A DNA stretch of 64,000 bases from Bubalus kerabau. Taxonomy: Eukaryota > Chordata > Mammalia > Artiodactyla > Bovidae. The stretch's first letter is position 1, and each line of letters opens with the position of its first letter. A model generated the notes under the pieces. That model was not told where the DNA came from and ran no database searches. It was given only the letters and a program-made list of their open reading frames with translations. Position numbers and translations under genes: made by a program. The stretch covers positions 47,145,001-47,209,000 of the forward strand of contig NC_073630.1 in assembly GCF_029407905.1 (NCBI RefSeq). Reading direction: 5' to 3'. Below are positions 34,544 through 44,471 of the stretch, piece by piece.

Positions 34544-34822
34544 ATATTCGGAGAAGGCAATGGCACACCACTCTAGTACTCTTGCCTGGCAAATCCCATG
34601 GATGGAGGAGTGTGGTAGGTTGCAGTCCATGTGCTCGCTAGGAGTCAGACACGACTGAGCAACTTTACTTTCACTTTTCACTTTCATGCATTGGAGAAGG
34701 AAATGGCAACCCACTCCAGTGTTCTTGCCTGGAGAATCCCAGGGACTGGGGAGCCCGATGGGCGGCCGTCTATGGGGTCGCACAGAGTCGGACACAACTG
34801 AAGCGACTTAGCAGCAGCAGCA
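34544..34822 (+). mobile_element. BOV-A2 SINE nested in BovB
   Basis: Full-length dimer from cggagaaggcaatggcac to an AGC-repeat tail. The flanks GATAGTATATT and GACAGCATATT look like an 11-bp TSD with two substitutions. This is the third level of nesting: BOV-A2 in BovB in L1. Confidence 0.92.
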
Positions 34823-34846
34823 GACAGCATATTAAAAAGCAGAGAC

Positions 34847-35141
34847 ATGACATTTGCAAATTTTCCAGTGGTCATGTATGGATGTGAGAGTTGGACTGTG
34901 AAGAAAGCTGAGTGCCAAAGAATTGATGCTTTTAAACTGCGTGTTGGAGAAGACTTTGAGAGTCCCTTGGACTGTAAGGAGATCCAACCAGTCCTTTCTG
35001 AAGGAGATCAGCCCTGGGATTTCTTTGGAAGGAATGATGCTAAAGCTGAAACTCCAGTACTTTGGCCACCTCATGCAAAGAGTTGATTCATTGGAAAAGA
35101 CTCTGATACTGGGAGGGATTGGGGGCAGGAGAAGGGGATGA
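34847..35141 (+). pseudogene. BovB C-terminal remnant after the SINE
   Basis: Two overlapping frames carry the CESWTVKKAECQRIDAF block and, after a frameshift, LRVPWTVRRSNQSFLKEIS. This is the C-terminal region of the same BovB, with a deletion near 34850. Confidence 0.8.
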
Positions 35142-36205
35142 CTGAGGATGAGATGGCTGGATGGCATCACTGAGTCGATGGACTTGAGTTTGAGTGAACT
35201 CCGGGAGTTGGTGATGGTCAGGGAGGCCTGGCGTGCTGCAATTCATGGGATCTCAAAGAGTCGGACATGACTGAGCATCTAAACTGAACTGAATTGATGT
35301 TGAATCTGTTGATAGGATTTGATAGTACAGTCATTTTCACAATATTTATTCCTTCTACGTATCCAGGAACATGGAATATCTCTCCCTCTGTTTATGCCAT
35401 CTTTGATTTCTTTCATCACTGTCATAATTTTCTGGGTACAGTTCTTTTGTCTCTTTAGGTAAGTTTATTCCTAGATATTTAATTCTTTTTGTTGTAAAGG
35501 TGAATGGGATTGATTCTTTAATTTCTCTTTCTGATTTTTCATTATGAGTATATAGAAATGCAAGTGATTTTTGTGTATTTATTTTGTATCCTGAAACTTT
35601 GCTAAATTCACTGATTAGCTCTAGTAATCTTCTGATACTATCCTTAGGGTTTTCTATGTACAGTATCATGTGATCTGCAAACAGTGATTTACTTGTTCTT
35701 TTCTGATCTGGATTCCTGTTATGTCTTTTTCTTTGATTGCTATAGCTAGGACTTCCAGACCTATATTGAATAATAATGGTGGAAGTGAACACCCTTGTCT
35801 TGTTCCTGATCTTAGGGGGAATACTTTCAATTTTTCACCATTGAGAATAATGTTTACCATATGCTTATCATATATGACCTTTACTATGTTGAGGTAGTTT
35901 ACCTCTATGCCCATTTTTTGAAGAGTTTTAATGATAAATGGGTACTGGATTTGTCAAAGGCTTTTTCTGCATTTATTGAAATTATCATATGGCTTTAATC
36001 TTTCAGTTTGTTAATATGGTGTATCACATTGACTGATTTGTGTACATTGAAGAATCTTTGCATCCCTGGATTAAACTCAACTTGATTATGGTGTATGAAC
36101 TTTTTGATGTGTTGCTGAATTCTTTTTGCTAAAATTTTATTGAGGATTTTTGCATCTGTGTTCATCAGTGGTATTGGCCTGCAGTTTTCTTTTTTTGCGG
36201 TGTCT

Positions 36206-37413
36206 TTCCTGATGTTCAAGCTGGTTTTAGAAAAGGCAGAGGAACCAGAGATCAAAATGCCAACATCCGCTGGATATGGAAAAAGCAAGAGAGTTCCAGA
36301 AAAAACATCTATTTCTGCTTTATTGACTATGCCAAAGCTTTTGACTGTGTGGATCACAATAAACTGTGGGAAATTCTGAAAGAGATGGGAATACCAGACC
36401 ACCTGACCTGCCTCTTGAGAAATTTGTAAGCAGGTCAGTAAGCAACAGTTAGAACTGGACATGGTACAACAGACTGGTTCCCAATAGGAAAAGGAGTACG
36501 TCAAGGCTGTATATTGTCACCCTGCTTATTTAGCTTATATGCAGAGTACATCATGAGAAACGCTGGACTGGAAGAAACACAAGCTGGAATCAAGATTGCT
36601 GGGAGAAATCTCAATAACCTCAGATATGCAGATGACACCACCCTTATGGCAGAAAGTGAAGAGGAACTAAAAAGCCTCTTGATGAAAGTGAAAGAGGAGA
36701 GTGAAAAAGTTGGCTTAAAGCTCAACATTCAGAAAACAAAGATCATGACATCCGGTCCCATCATTACATGGGAAATAGATGGGGAAACAGTGAAAACAAT
36801 GTCAGATTTTATTTTTTTTGGTCTCCAAAATCACTGCACATGGTGACTGCAGCCATGAAATTAAAAGTCACTTACTCCTTTGGAAGGAAAGTTATGTCCA
36901 ACCTAGATAGCATATTCAAAAGCAGAGACATTACTTTGCCAACAAAGGTTCGTCTAGTCAAGACTATGGTTTTTCCAGTGGTCATGTATGGATGTGAGAG
37001 TTGGACTGTGAAGAAGGCTGAGCACCGAAGAATTGATGCTTTTGAACTGTGGTGTTGGAGAAGACTCTTGAGAGTCCCTTGGACTGCAAGGAGATCCAAC
37101 CAGTCCATTCTGAAGGAGATCAGCCCTGGAATATCTTTGGAAGGAGTGATGCTAAAGCTGAAACTCCAGTACTTTGGCCACCTCATGCGAAGAGTTGACT
37201 CATTTGAAAAGACTCTGATGCTGGGAGGGATTGGGGGCAGGAGGAGAAGGGGACGACAGAGGATGAGATGGCTGGATGGCATCACTGACTCGATGGACGT
37301 GAGTCTGAGTAAACTCCGGGAGTTGGTGATGGACAGGGAGGCCTGGTGTGCTGTGATTCATGGGGTCACAAAGAATCAGACACGACTGAGCAATTGAACT
37401 GAACTGAACTGAC
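36206..37413 (+). mobile_element. 5'-truncated BovB in L1 ORF2
   Basis: Begins ttcctgatgttcaagctggt (middle of the RT) and ends in a TGAAC-repeat tail. TGTCT at 36201-36205 and 37414-37418 is a 5-bp candidate TSD; the L1 text gtgtctt... resumes as tctgattttg. Antisense to the L1. Confidence 0.92.
36514..37397 (+). pseudogene. BovB RT/C-terminal frames (36.5-37.4 kb)
   Basis: Frames 36514-36846 and 36768-37397. The first has YADD at 36625-36636 and LKLNIQKTKIM. A frameshift near 36815 (a T-run in a Phe-rich stretch) separates it from the second, which carries CESWTVKKAEHRRIDAFELW, the CWRRLLRVPWTARRSNQS block and GRQRMRWLDGITDSMDVSL to the normal BovB C-terminus. Upstream, a TAA at about 36427 replaces the tyrosine codon of the NLYAGQ motif. 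Confidence 0.88.
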
Positions 37414-37967
37414 TGTCTGATTTTGTTATCAGGGTGATGGTGGCTTCGTAGAATGAGTTCGGAAGTGTTCCTTCCTCTGCACTTTTTTGAAGGAGTTTCA
37501 GAAGGATAGGCATTAGTTCTTCTCTAAATGTTTGATAGAATTCCCCTGTGAAGCCATCTGGCACTAGGCTTTTGTTTTTTGTGAGATTTTTTATCACAGC
37601 TTCAATTCCAGTGTTTGTGATTGGGTTGTTTGTAATTTCTATTTCTTCTTGGTTCAGTCTTGGGAGATTGAAATTTTCTAAGAATCTGTCCATTTCTCCA
37701 GGTTATCCATTTTATTGCTATAAAGTTGTTCATAATAGTCTCATAATCTTTGTATTTCTGCATTGTCTGTTGTAACCTTTCCTTTTTCATTTTTTAATAT
37801 TTTTGATTTGATTCTTCTCTCTTTTTCTTGATGAGTCTGGCTAATGGACTGTCAATTTTATCTTGTCAAAGAACCAGTTTTTAGTTTATTAATCTTTACT
37901 ATTGCTTCTTTCATTTCTTTTTCATTTATTTTTGCTTGTATCTTTATGATTTCTTTCCTTCTATGAC

Positions 37968-37980
37968 TTTGGGGGGGGGG
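37968..37980. repeat. G-run in L1
   Basis: A run of G residues (about ten or more) after gacttt, within the L1 ORF2 region. Confidence 0.8.
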
Positions 37981-39021
37981 TTTGTTCTTCTTTTTCCAGT
38001 TGTTTTAGGTGTAATGATAGGCTCTCTATTTGATGGTTTTCTTATTTCTTAAGGTTGGATTGAATTACTATAAACTTCCCTCTTAGAACTGTTTTTGCTG
38101 CATGCCATAGATTCTGAGTTGTTGTGTTTTCATTGTCATTTGTTTCTAGAAATTTTTTGATTTCCCTTTTGATTTCTTCAGTAAGCTGTTGGTTATTTAG
38201 AAATGTGTTGTTTAATCTCCAGGTGTTTGTGTTTCTCACAGTTTTTTCTTGTAATTGATATCTAGTCTCAAAACGTTGTGGTCATAGAAGATGCTTGATA
38301 TGATTTCAGCTTTCTTAAATTTACTGAGATTTGATTTGTGACCCTAGATTTATTTGGTCTATCATGGAGAAGGTTCCATGTGCATTTGAAAAGAAGGTAT
38401 ATTCCTCTTCATTTGGGTGGAATGTTCTGAAGATATCAATGAGATTCATGTCATCTAATGTATCATTTAAGACTTGTGTTTCCTTATTAATTTTGTGTTT
38501 TGATGATCTGTCCCTTGGTGTGAGTGGGTTGTTGAAGTCTACTATTATTGTTTTACTGTCAATTTCTCCTTCTATGTCTGTTAGTGTTTGTCTTATGTAT
38601 TGAGATCTCCTATGTTGGGTACATAGATATTTACCATTGTTATGTCTTCCACTTGGATTGATCCCTTGATCATTATGTAGTGTCCTTCCTTATCTCTTGT
38701 AATCTAGTTTATTTTAAGGTATATTTTGTCTGATATGAGGATTACTACCCCAGCTTTCTTTTGCTCCCCGTTTGCATGGAATATATTTTTCTATCCTCTC
38801 ACTTTCAGTCTCTATGTGTCTTTAGGTCTGAAGTAGGTTTCTTGTAGATAGCATATATATGGGTCTTGTTTTTGTATCCATTCAGCCAGTCTGTGTGTTT
38901 TGGTTGGAGCATTTAATCCATTTACATTTAAAGTAATTGTTGATATATATGTTCCAATTGCCATTTTCTAATTGTTTGGGGTTGATTTTGTAGATCCTTC
39001 TTCTTCTTTTGTATTTTTTGA

Positions 39022-39948
39022 CTATATAAGTTCCTTTAACATTTGCTGTAAAGCTGGTTTGGTGGTACTGAAGTCTCTTAAATTTTGCTTGTCTGAAAAT
39101 CTTTTTATTTCTCCATTAATTTTAAATGAGATCCTTGCTGGGTACAAAAATCTTGGTTGTGGATTTTTCCCTTTCAGTATGTAAAATATATTCTGACATT
39201 CCCTTCTGGTCTGCAGAGTTTCTGCTGAAAGATCAGCTGTTAAGTGTATGGGGTTTCCCTTGTATGTTACTTGCTTCTCCCTTGCTGCTTTTAATATTGT
39301 TTCTTTTTGTTTAGTCTTTGTTAGTTTGATTAGTATGTGTCTTGGCATGTTTCTCCTTGGGTTTATCCTGTGCAGGATTCTTTGTGCCTCTTGGACTTAA
39401 TTGACTATTTCCTTATTCATGTTGGGGAAATTTTCAACTATAATCTCTTCAAAATTTTTCTCATACCCTTTCTTTTTCTCTTCTTTTTCTGGGACCCTTT
39501 AATTCAAATGTTGGTGCATTTGATATTGTTCCAGAGGTCTATGAGACTATTGTCAGTTGTTTTCATTCTTTTTACTTTATTCTGCTCTTTAGAAGTTATT
39601 TCCACCATCTTATCTTCCAGCTCACTGATTCATTCTTCTGCTTCAGATATTCTGCTATTGATTCCTTCCAGATTATTTTTAATTTCAGTAATTGTGTTGT
39701 TTGTCTCTGTATGTTTATTCTTTAATTCTTCTAGGTCTTTCCTAGTTGATTCTTGCATTTCATTTTCAAAGTTTTTGATCATCTTTACTATCATTATTCT
39801 GAATTCTTTTTTCAGGTAGTTTGCCCATTTCCTCTTCATTTATTTGGACTTTTGTGTTTCTAGTTTGTTCCTTCATTTGTATAGTATTTCTCTGCCTTTT
39901 CATTATTTTTATTTTTTGAACTTGTTTTGAACTTTTCCCGGGCTTCAA
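39022..39948 (-). pseudogene. L1 ORF1 remnant
   Basis: Three frames cover ORF1 of the full-length L1. The N-terminal part (39766-39948) is a basic stretch (MKRQRNTIQMKEQTRN). The middle (39630-39839) is a coiled coil of Glu/Lys/Leu heptads (STRKDLEELKNKHTETNNT). The C-terminal part (39022-39348) is the nucleic-acid-binding domain with PRHILIKLTKTKQKETIL, ending AKPAL-type and LKELI. L1 ORF1p forms trimers and coats L1 RNA; here frameshifts separate the domains. ORF2 starts about 60 bp downstream on the minus strand. Confidence 0.85.
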
Positions 39949-40233
39949 GATTGAATTCTTTCTTCCTTTTTGTTTCTCCCCTCCTAAGGTTGGTCTAGTG
40001 GTTTGTGTAAGCTTTGTATAGGGTGAGATCTATGCTGAGTTTTTGTTTGTTTGTCTTTCCTCTGATGGGCAAGGCTGCTTGAGGTGGTAATCCTGTCTGA
40101 TGATTGGGTTTGTATTTTTGTTTTGTTGTTTAAATGAAGCATCCTACACAGAGTGCTACTGGTGGTTAGGTGATGCTGGGTCTTCTATTCAAGCGGTTTC
40201 CTTTGTGTGAGTTCTCACTATTTAATACTCCCC

Positions 40234-41244
40234 CCACCTGACCTGCCTCTTGAGAAATCTATATGCAGGTCAGGAAGCAACAGTTAGAACTGGACATGGA
40301 ACAACAGACTGGTTCCAAATAGGAAAAGGAGTTCGTCAAGGCTGTATATTGTCACCCTGCTTATTTAACTTATATGCAGAGTACATCATGAGAAACGCTG
40401 GACTGGAAGAAACACAAGCTGGAATCAAGATTGCTGGGAGAAATCTCAATAACTTCAGATATGCAGATGACACCACCCTTATGGCAGAAAGTGAAAAGGA
40501 ACTAAAAAGCCTCTTGATGAAAGTGAAAGAGGAGAGTGAAAAAGTTGGCTTAAAGCTCAACATTCAGAAAATGAAGGTCATGGCATCGGGTCCCATCACT
40601 TCATGGGAAATAGATGGGGAAACAGTGGAAACAGTGTCAGACTTTATTTTTGTGGGCTCCAAAATCACTGCATATGGTGACTGCAGCCATGAAATTAAAA
40701 GACGCTTACTCCTTGGAAGGAAAGTTATGACCAATCCAGATAGCATATTCAAAAGCAGAGACATTACTTTGCCAACAAAGGTTCGTCTAGTCAAGGCTAT
40801 GGTTTTTCCTGTGGTCATGTATGGATGTGAGAGTTGGACTGTGAAGAAAGCTGAGTGCCAAAGAATTGATGCTTTTGAACTGTGGTGTTGGAGAAGACTC
40901 TTGGGAGTCCCTTGGACTGCAAGGAGATCCAACCAGTCCATTCTGAAGGAGATCAGCCCTGGGATTTCTTTGGAAGGAATGATGCTAAAGCTGAAACTCC
41001 AGTACTTTGGCCACCTCATGCGAAAAGTTGACTCATTTGAAAAGACTCTGATGCTGGGTGGGATTGGGGGCAGGAGGAGAAGGGGATGATGGAGGATGAG
41101 ATGGCTGGATGGCATCACTGACTCAATGGACGTGAGTCTGAGTGAACTCCAGGAGTTGATGATCGACAGGGAAGCCTGGTGTGCTGTGATTCATGGTGTT
41201 GCAAAGAGCCAGACACGACTGAACAACTGAACTGAACTGAACTG
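40234..41244 (+). mobile_element. 5'-truncated BovB in L1 5' UTR
   Basis: Begins cacctgacctgcctcttgag and ends with a TGAAC-repeat tail. L1 text (tttaatactcc... / gggttagttctctggt) flanks it. I see no clear TSD. Confidence 0.92.
40250..41089 (+). pseudogene. BovB RT fragment, 279 codons, YADD intact
   Basis: The frame runs from MRNLYAGQEATVRTG through VRQGCILSPCLFNLYAEY, YADD at 40460-40471, LKLNIQKMKVMASG, CESWTVKKAECQRIDAFELW and the CWRRLLGVPWTARRSNQS block to a stop at GGRRRRG. It lacks the endonuclease and RT palm motif A. Of the BovB copies here it is the least frameshifted, suggesting relatively recent insertion. Confidence 0.9.
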
Positions 41245-41429
41245 AGGGTTAGTTCTCTGGTATTCTACCCTCTTGGTGTCAGTGCTCCAACTCCAAAGGC
41301 TCAGGGCTTGATCTCTGGTCAAGAACGAAGATTCCACAAGTGTTTTGTTGTGACATTAAGTGAGATTAAAACAAATATCCAAAAATGGAAACCAAAGATG
41401 AACCCCAGACAAGTGGCAGTTACAAAATC

Positions 41430-42440
41430 AGGCAAATAATAATTAAAATAATGGAATATGCACATATACATATACATCCATAAGCAAAGTGAAAACAGTC
41501 CTAGAGAAATAAAGTAATAAAGATTGACCCAGTGAACTAAGAAAATCAAAAATTATATTTGCCAGTTAAGAACAAAATAACTAAAGCACAAACTGGAAAA
41601 CAAAACTAAACCAAGGTTCCAAGTGGGGAATAAAGCAGTGAAAACAAAACTAACAAATAAGTTGAGAGGAAAGGGAAGAAAGAAAGAATAGATAAGCAAA
41701 GTTAAACAGAGGTCGATGAAGAAGATTTATGCACATTAAAGATTAACTGCAAGGGGAAAAGAACAGTTGGAAAGGCAAACAGAGGTATAAAGGTAGAAAA
41801 AAATAATAATAGGTTTAAAAAAATTAAAAGCATAAAAATGAGGGGGAAAAAATGGAAGAAGAAAGAAAAAAAAGGAAAAATCCACAAAACTGCAAAAGTC
41901 CAATGTAGAGTCAGAGGTTTATAACAACAATCAAAAGTGTGACTGTATATACAAATATACATAAACACCCATAAGCAAAATCAAAACAATCCAACAAAAA
42001 CAAAGTACAATAGATTAACCCTATGAACAAAAGAAACCAAAAATTAGATCTCCCAGAACAAAACTAACTAAAACACAAACTGGAAAATTAAACTAAAGCA
42101 AGGTGCCAATTGGGAAATAAAGCAATGAAAATAAAACTAACAAAATGTTGAGAAAAAAGGAAAGAAAGAACAGATATACAAAGTTAAATAGAGGTAAATG
42201 AAGATTTATATGCCTTAAAGATTAACTTTAAGAGGAAAATAACAGTAGGAAAGGCAAATAAATGTATAAATGTAGAAAAAACATAATAGGTTTAAAAAAT
42301 AAAAAATTAAAATTATAAAAAAGAAGAAAAAAAAAACGGAAGAAGAATAAAGAAAAAAAAAGGAAAAAAAAGGAAGACTCCATAGAACCACAAAAGCCCA
42401 ATGTAGGGGAAGAGGTTTATAACAACAATTAAAAATGTGA
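41430..42440 (-). repeat. Two-copy tandem repeat of ~495 bp in L1 5' UTR
   Basis: Very A-rich on the plus strand. Landmarks recur about 491-498 bp apart: cataagcaaa at 41479 and 41970; ctaaaccaagg / ctaaagcaagg; gaggtataaagg / aatgtataaatg; ataacaacaa at 41921 and 42419. The copies differ by scattered substitutions and small indels. It lies between the GC-rich proximal 5' UTR and ORF1 of the L1. Confidence 0.85.
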
Positions 42441-43116
42441 CTGAGGAAAAAAAAAAACTCAAAAGCTTAATTATATTTCATAGTGTCAATAAAATTGACA
42501 ACTACAACATGGGGGTAAAAAGTGTGGAAAAAAAGAAAAAAAAATCCAAAAGAATCTACAGAACAAGTCAAAAAATAAGAATAATAAATGTTTTTTTTGA
42601 GTCACTGCTGTCAGAGTCCTTTCCCTCACTGGGAGTCACAGTCCACCTCACCTCCCTAGGGTGCCCAATGCTGTCCTGATCTCTGGACCTGCTGTGGGGG
42701 CAGCTCAGATTCTAATCTGATCCTATTCCTGTGTATTCTTGCCTCCAATGTCCACAGCTATCAGAACTAGTGCGTTTTCTTTTGTGGGAGCTTTCAGTGA
42801 CCTTTTATATATTCTATAGACACAGAGTCTGCCTAGTTGATTGTGTGGATTTAATCTGCAGCTTATACAGCTGGTGGAAAGGTTTTGGCTCTCCTTCTTT
42901 AGCCACACTGCCCCTGGGTTTCAATTATGGTTTTATTTCCACCTCTCCATGTGGGTTGTCCACTGGGGTTTGCTCCCGAGGCTGCCCTGAAGGACTTGGG
43001 TTTGTCCATGTGAAGGTCAGGTGTGGAGGTGGTGCAGCTGCTTGGGTCGCAGGGGTTCTGGCAACACCAGGTACTTAGGCAGGTTGGCGGCTACGGTAGC
43101 AGGAAGTATAGTGTTC

Positions 43117-43253
43117 TAGAAGGGTATGGCAATCAGTACTAGCCAATACACTCCAGTATTCCTGCCTGGAGAACCCCCCTCCCTGATAGAGAAGCCTGGC
43201 AGGCCACAGTCTACAGGGCACAAAGAGTTGGACACGACCAAAGAGACCCTGCG
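43117..43253 (+). mobile_element. BovA-like segment within L1 5' UTR
   Basis: Contains aagggtatggcaatcagtac, cactccagtattcctgcctg, gaagcctggcaggccacag and gagttggacacgaccaaag, a diverged BovA core in opposite orientation to the L1. No TSD or tail is visible, so it may be an old part of the L1 subfamily's 5' UTR rather than a local insertion. Confidence 0.75.
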
Positions 43254-43455
43254 TGCATATATGCAAGATTTTTTTGCCTGCGGGAGCTCTGCCCCAGTGA
43301 GAATTGAGCATGAAGGTGGTGCAGCTGCTTGGCTTGCCTATGCAGGGACACGGACTGCCTCTGCCCCAGGAGTTATGGCCCTATCAGAGTCTTTTTTCAA
43401 GCTGGCAATCAGAAGGCCTCTTTAGCCAGTCTTTCTCTGAAGCTCCACCCATTCA

Positions 43456-43690
43456 GGCACTTAGAGGGCCCCCTTGCCTGGGGTCCTTCTCTGTTGTTCA
43501 GGCACATCAGGCACATAGAGGGGCTCCCCTGACTGGGGTTCAACTCTGTAGATTGGCACATCAGGCACTTAAAGGGGCACCCTTTGTGGAGTCCTACTCT
43601 GTAGATCAGTGCATCAGTCACTTAAAGGAGCACCCTGGGTGGGATCCTGCTCTGTAGTTCAGTGTGTCAGGCATTTGACGGGCCAGCCTC
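43456..43690 (-). repeat. 54-bp minisatellite in L1 5' UTR
   Basis: Four full units and one partial unit start at 43456, 43510, 43564, 43617 and 43670. Each begins with a ggcacttag/ggcacatag/gtcacttaa-type string and includes an actctgtag-type block. Periods are 54, 54, 53 and 53 bp. Confidence 0.92.
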
Positions 43691-43868
43691 CCTATTGTTC
43701 AGCTGCCAATGCTGGCTTGTGGGGAGAGAGGCTATCGTGATGGCTCCACCCTCTACGGGTGACTCAGCAGCATCGTCTAGTTTCCATGGCTGCCCAGCTT
43801 TCCTCCACAGGCATTTCCCACCACGGTTTCCTCCCCCAAATCCCCATGATCCATCTCTCTGCAGTCAA

Positions 43869-44014
43869 CAGCAGCCTTCACCCTGGGATTGTTCCACAAC
43901 CCCTAAACTCTAGCTCCCAACAGTGCTCACCCTGGATTGTTCCACAACCCCAAAACCCTAGCTTCCAGCAGCCTTCACCCTGGGATTGCTCCACAACCCC
44001 TAAACTCAAGCTCC
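43869..44014 (-). repeat. ~48-bp tandem repeat in L1 5' UTR
   Basis: Three units start at 43869, 43921 and 43966: cagcagccttcaccctggg or cagtgctcaccctgg, then attgttccacaacccc, then a ctagctcc-type end. Lengths are 52, 45 and 49 bp. Confidence 0.88.
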
Positions 44015-44417
44015 CAGCTGCTGCAACTTCCAAGGGACCTTCATCCCTGTCCGGGGTATGTATGGCTGCAGCAAGGACTGTCTGATTCTCAATCCATTTA
44101 GGCTGCCACAGATCAGCTGTTTCACTCTCAACCTTAAATGTTTCTCCTCTGACTCAGACAATTGCCCCAATGTGGGGATTGAACCCCTACTTCAGTTCCC
44201 TCACCCACTGAGGGCAGGTCTAGTCCTACTAACCCTCTTGTTTTTCCTCCTAGTTACTTCATCCTACCAAGTTTTGCATAGTTCTATATATTCTTTTCTT
44301 CTGGTCAGGTACTCCTGTCCACTCTCAGTTGGTGTTCTGCATGCACTTCTGTGCCTGAAGGCTTATTCCTAATGTATCCATGGAAAGAGATGTACTCCAC
44401 GTCCACTTACTCCTCCA

Positions 44418-44425
44418 CCATCTTG
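44418..44425 (-). promoter_or_regulatory. YY1-like motif at L1 5' end
   Basis: ccatcttg on the plus strand, so CAAGATGG reads on the L1 sense strand about 10 nt from the element's first base. Human L1 has a YY1 site at the matching position that fixes the transcription start. The equivalent role here is inferred. Confidence 0.6.
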
Positions 44426-44471
44426 TTCTCTCCCTAATTTTTAAACTGTCTTATAGAAAGAAAAAAAAAAA

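Larger units (their letters stand above)
31579..35299 (+). mobile_element. Near full-length BovB LINE, antisense inside L1
   Basis: This plus-strand RTE-type LINE contains every region I recognise in BovB. The 5' UTR (31579 to about 31870) has two copies of a roughly 59-bp unit ending ccaaggtaa. Then follow an AP-type endonuclease region, a linker, the RT with YADD, the C-terminal region and a TGAAC-type tail (35280-35295). Without the BOV-A2 at 34544-34822 it is about 3.4 kb. It is inactivated by frameshifts, stops and a deletion of about 30 bp near 34850. TSD TTGAATCT flanks it. BovB is known for its patchy distribution in squamates and ruminants, attributed to horizontal transfer. Confidence 0.93.
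30484..38960 (-). pseudogene. L1 ORF2 remnant (endonuclease-RT)
   Basis: ORF2 of the full-length L1, in pieces. The endonuclease/linker part lies around 38960-37800, with a frame at 38042-38239 containing TWRLNNTFLNNQ. RT begins near 37690 (QEEIEITNNPITN, then VPDGFTGEFYQTF). It is split by BovB at 36206-37413 and resumes with NKILAKRIQQHIKKF near 36120 and TRQGCSLPPLLFN near 35790. The active-site motif, FADD in L1, reads FADH at 35662-35690. After the large BovB, KIVIKTAWY-type and LNVRPETIKFLEENIG segments follow at 31569-31036. Frameshifts and stops are many. The enzyme would act in the nucleus by target-primed reverse transcription. Confidence 0.85.
29736..44434 (-). mobile_element. Full-length bovid L1, host of nested BovB copies
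   Basis: On the minus strand the L1 runs from a 5' end at 44434 (gggagagaacaagatggtgg) through a long 5' UTR (to about 39950), ORF1 (about 39948-39022), ORF2 (about 38960-30120) and a 3' UTR ending in a T-rich (poly-A) tract at 29736. Removing nested DNA (30334-30483, 31579-35307, 36206-37418, 40234-41244) leaves about 8.6 kb, near the roughly 8.4 kb I recall for bovine L1. Each L1 segment resumes at the expected place after each insertion. ORFs are broken by point mutations and frameshifts, so it is dead. It is older than its BovB and SINE passengers. Adjacent TAATTTTT strings support a single retrotransposition event at a TT/AAAA-like site. Confidence 0.88.

Noticed and set aside
37968..37980. 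G-run as a G-quadruplex regulatory element
   Set aside because: It is a single run without further G-tracts nearby and lies inside a dead L1 ORF.
34832..41118. Minus-strand frames of 107-184 codons opposite BovB copies
   Set aside because: Shadows of BovB ORF2, repeated at each copy with the same motif order, so not independent genes.
43456..43690. Regularly spaced repeats resembling a CRISPR array
   Set aside because: Units are contiguous with no unique spacers, and the context is a eukaryotic L1 5' UTR.
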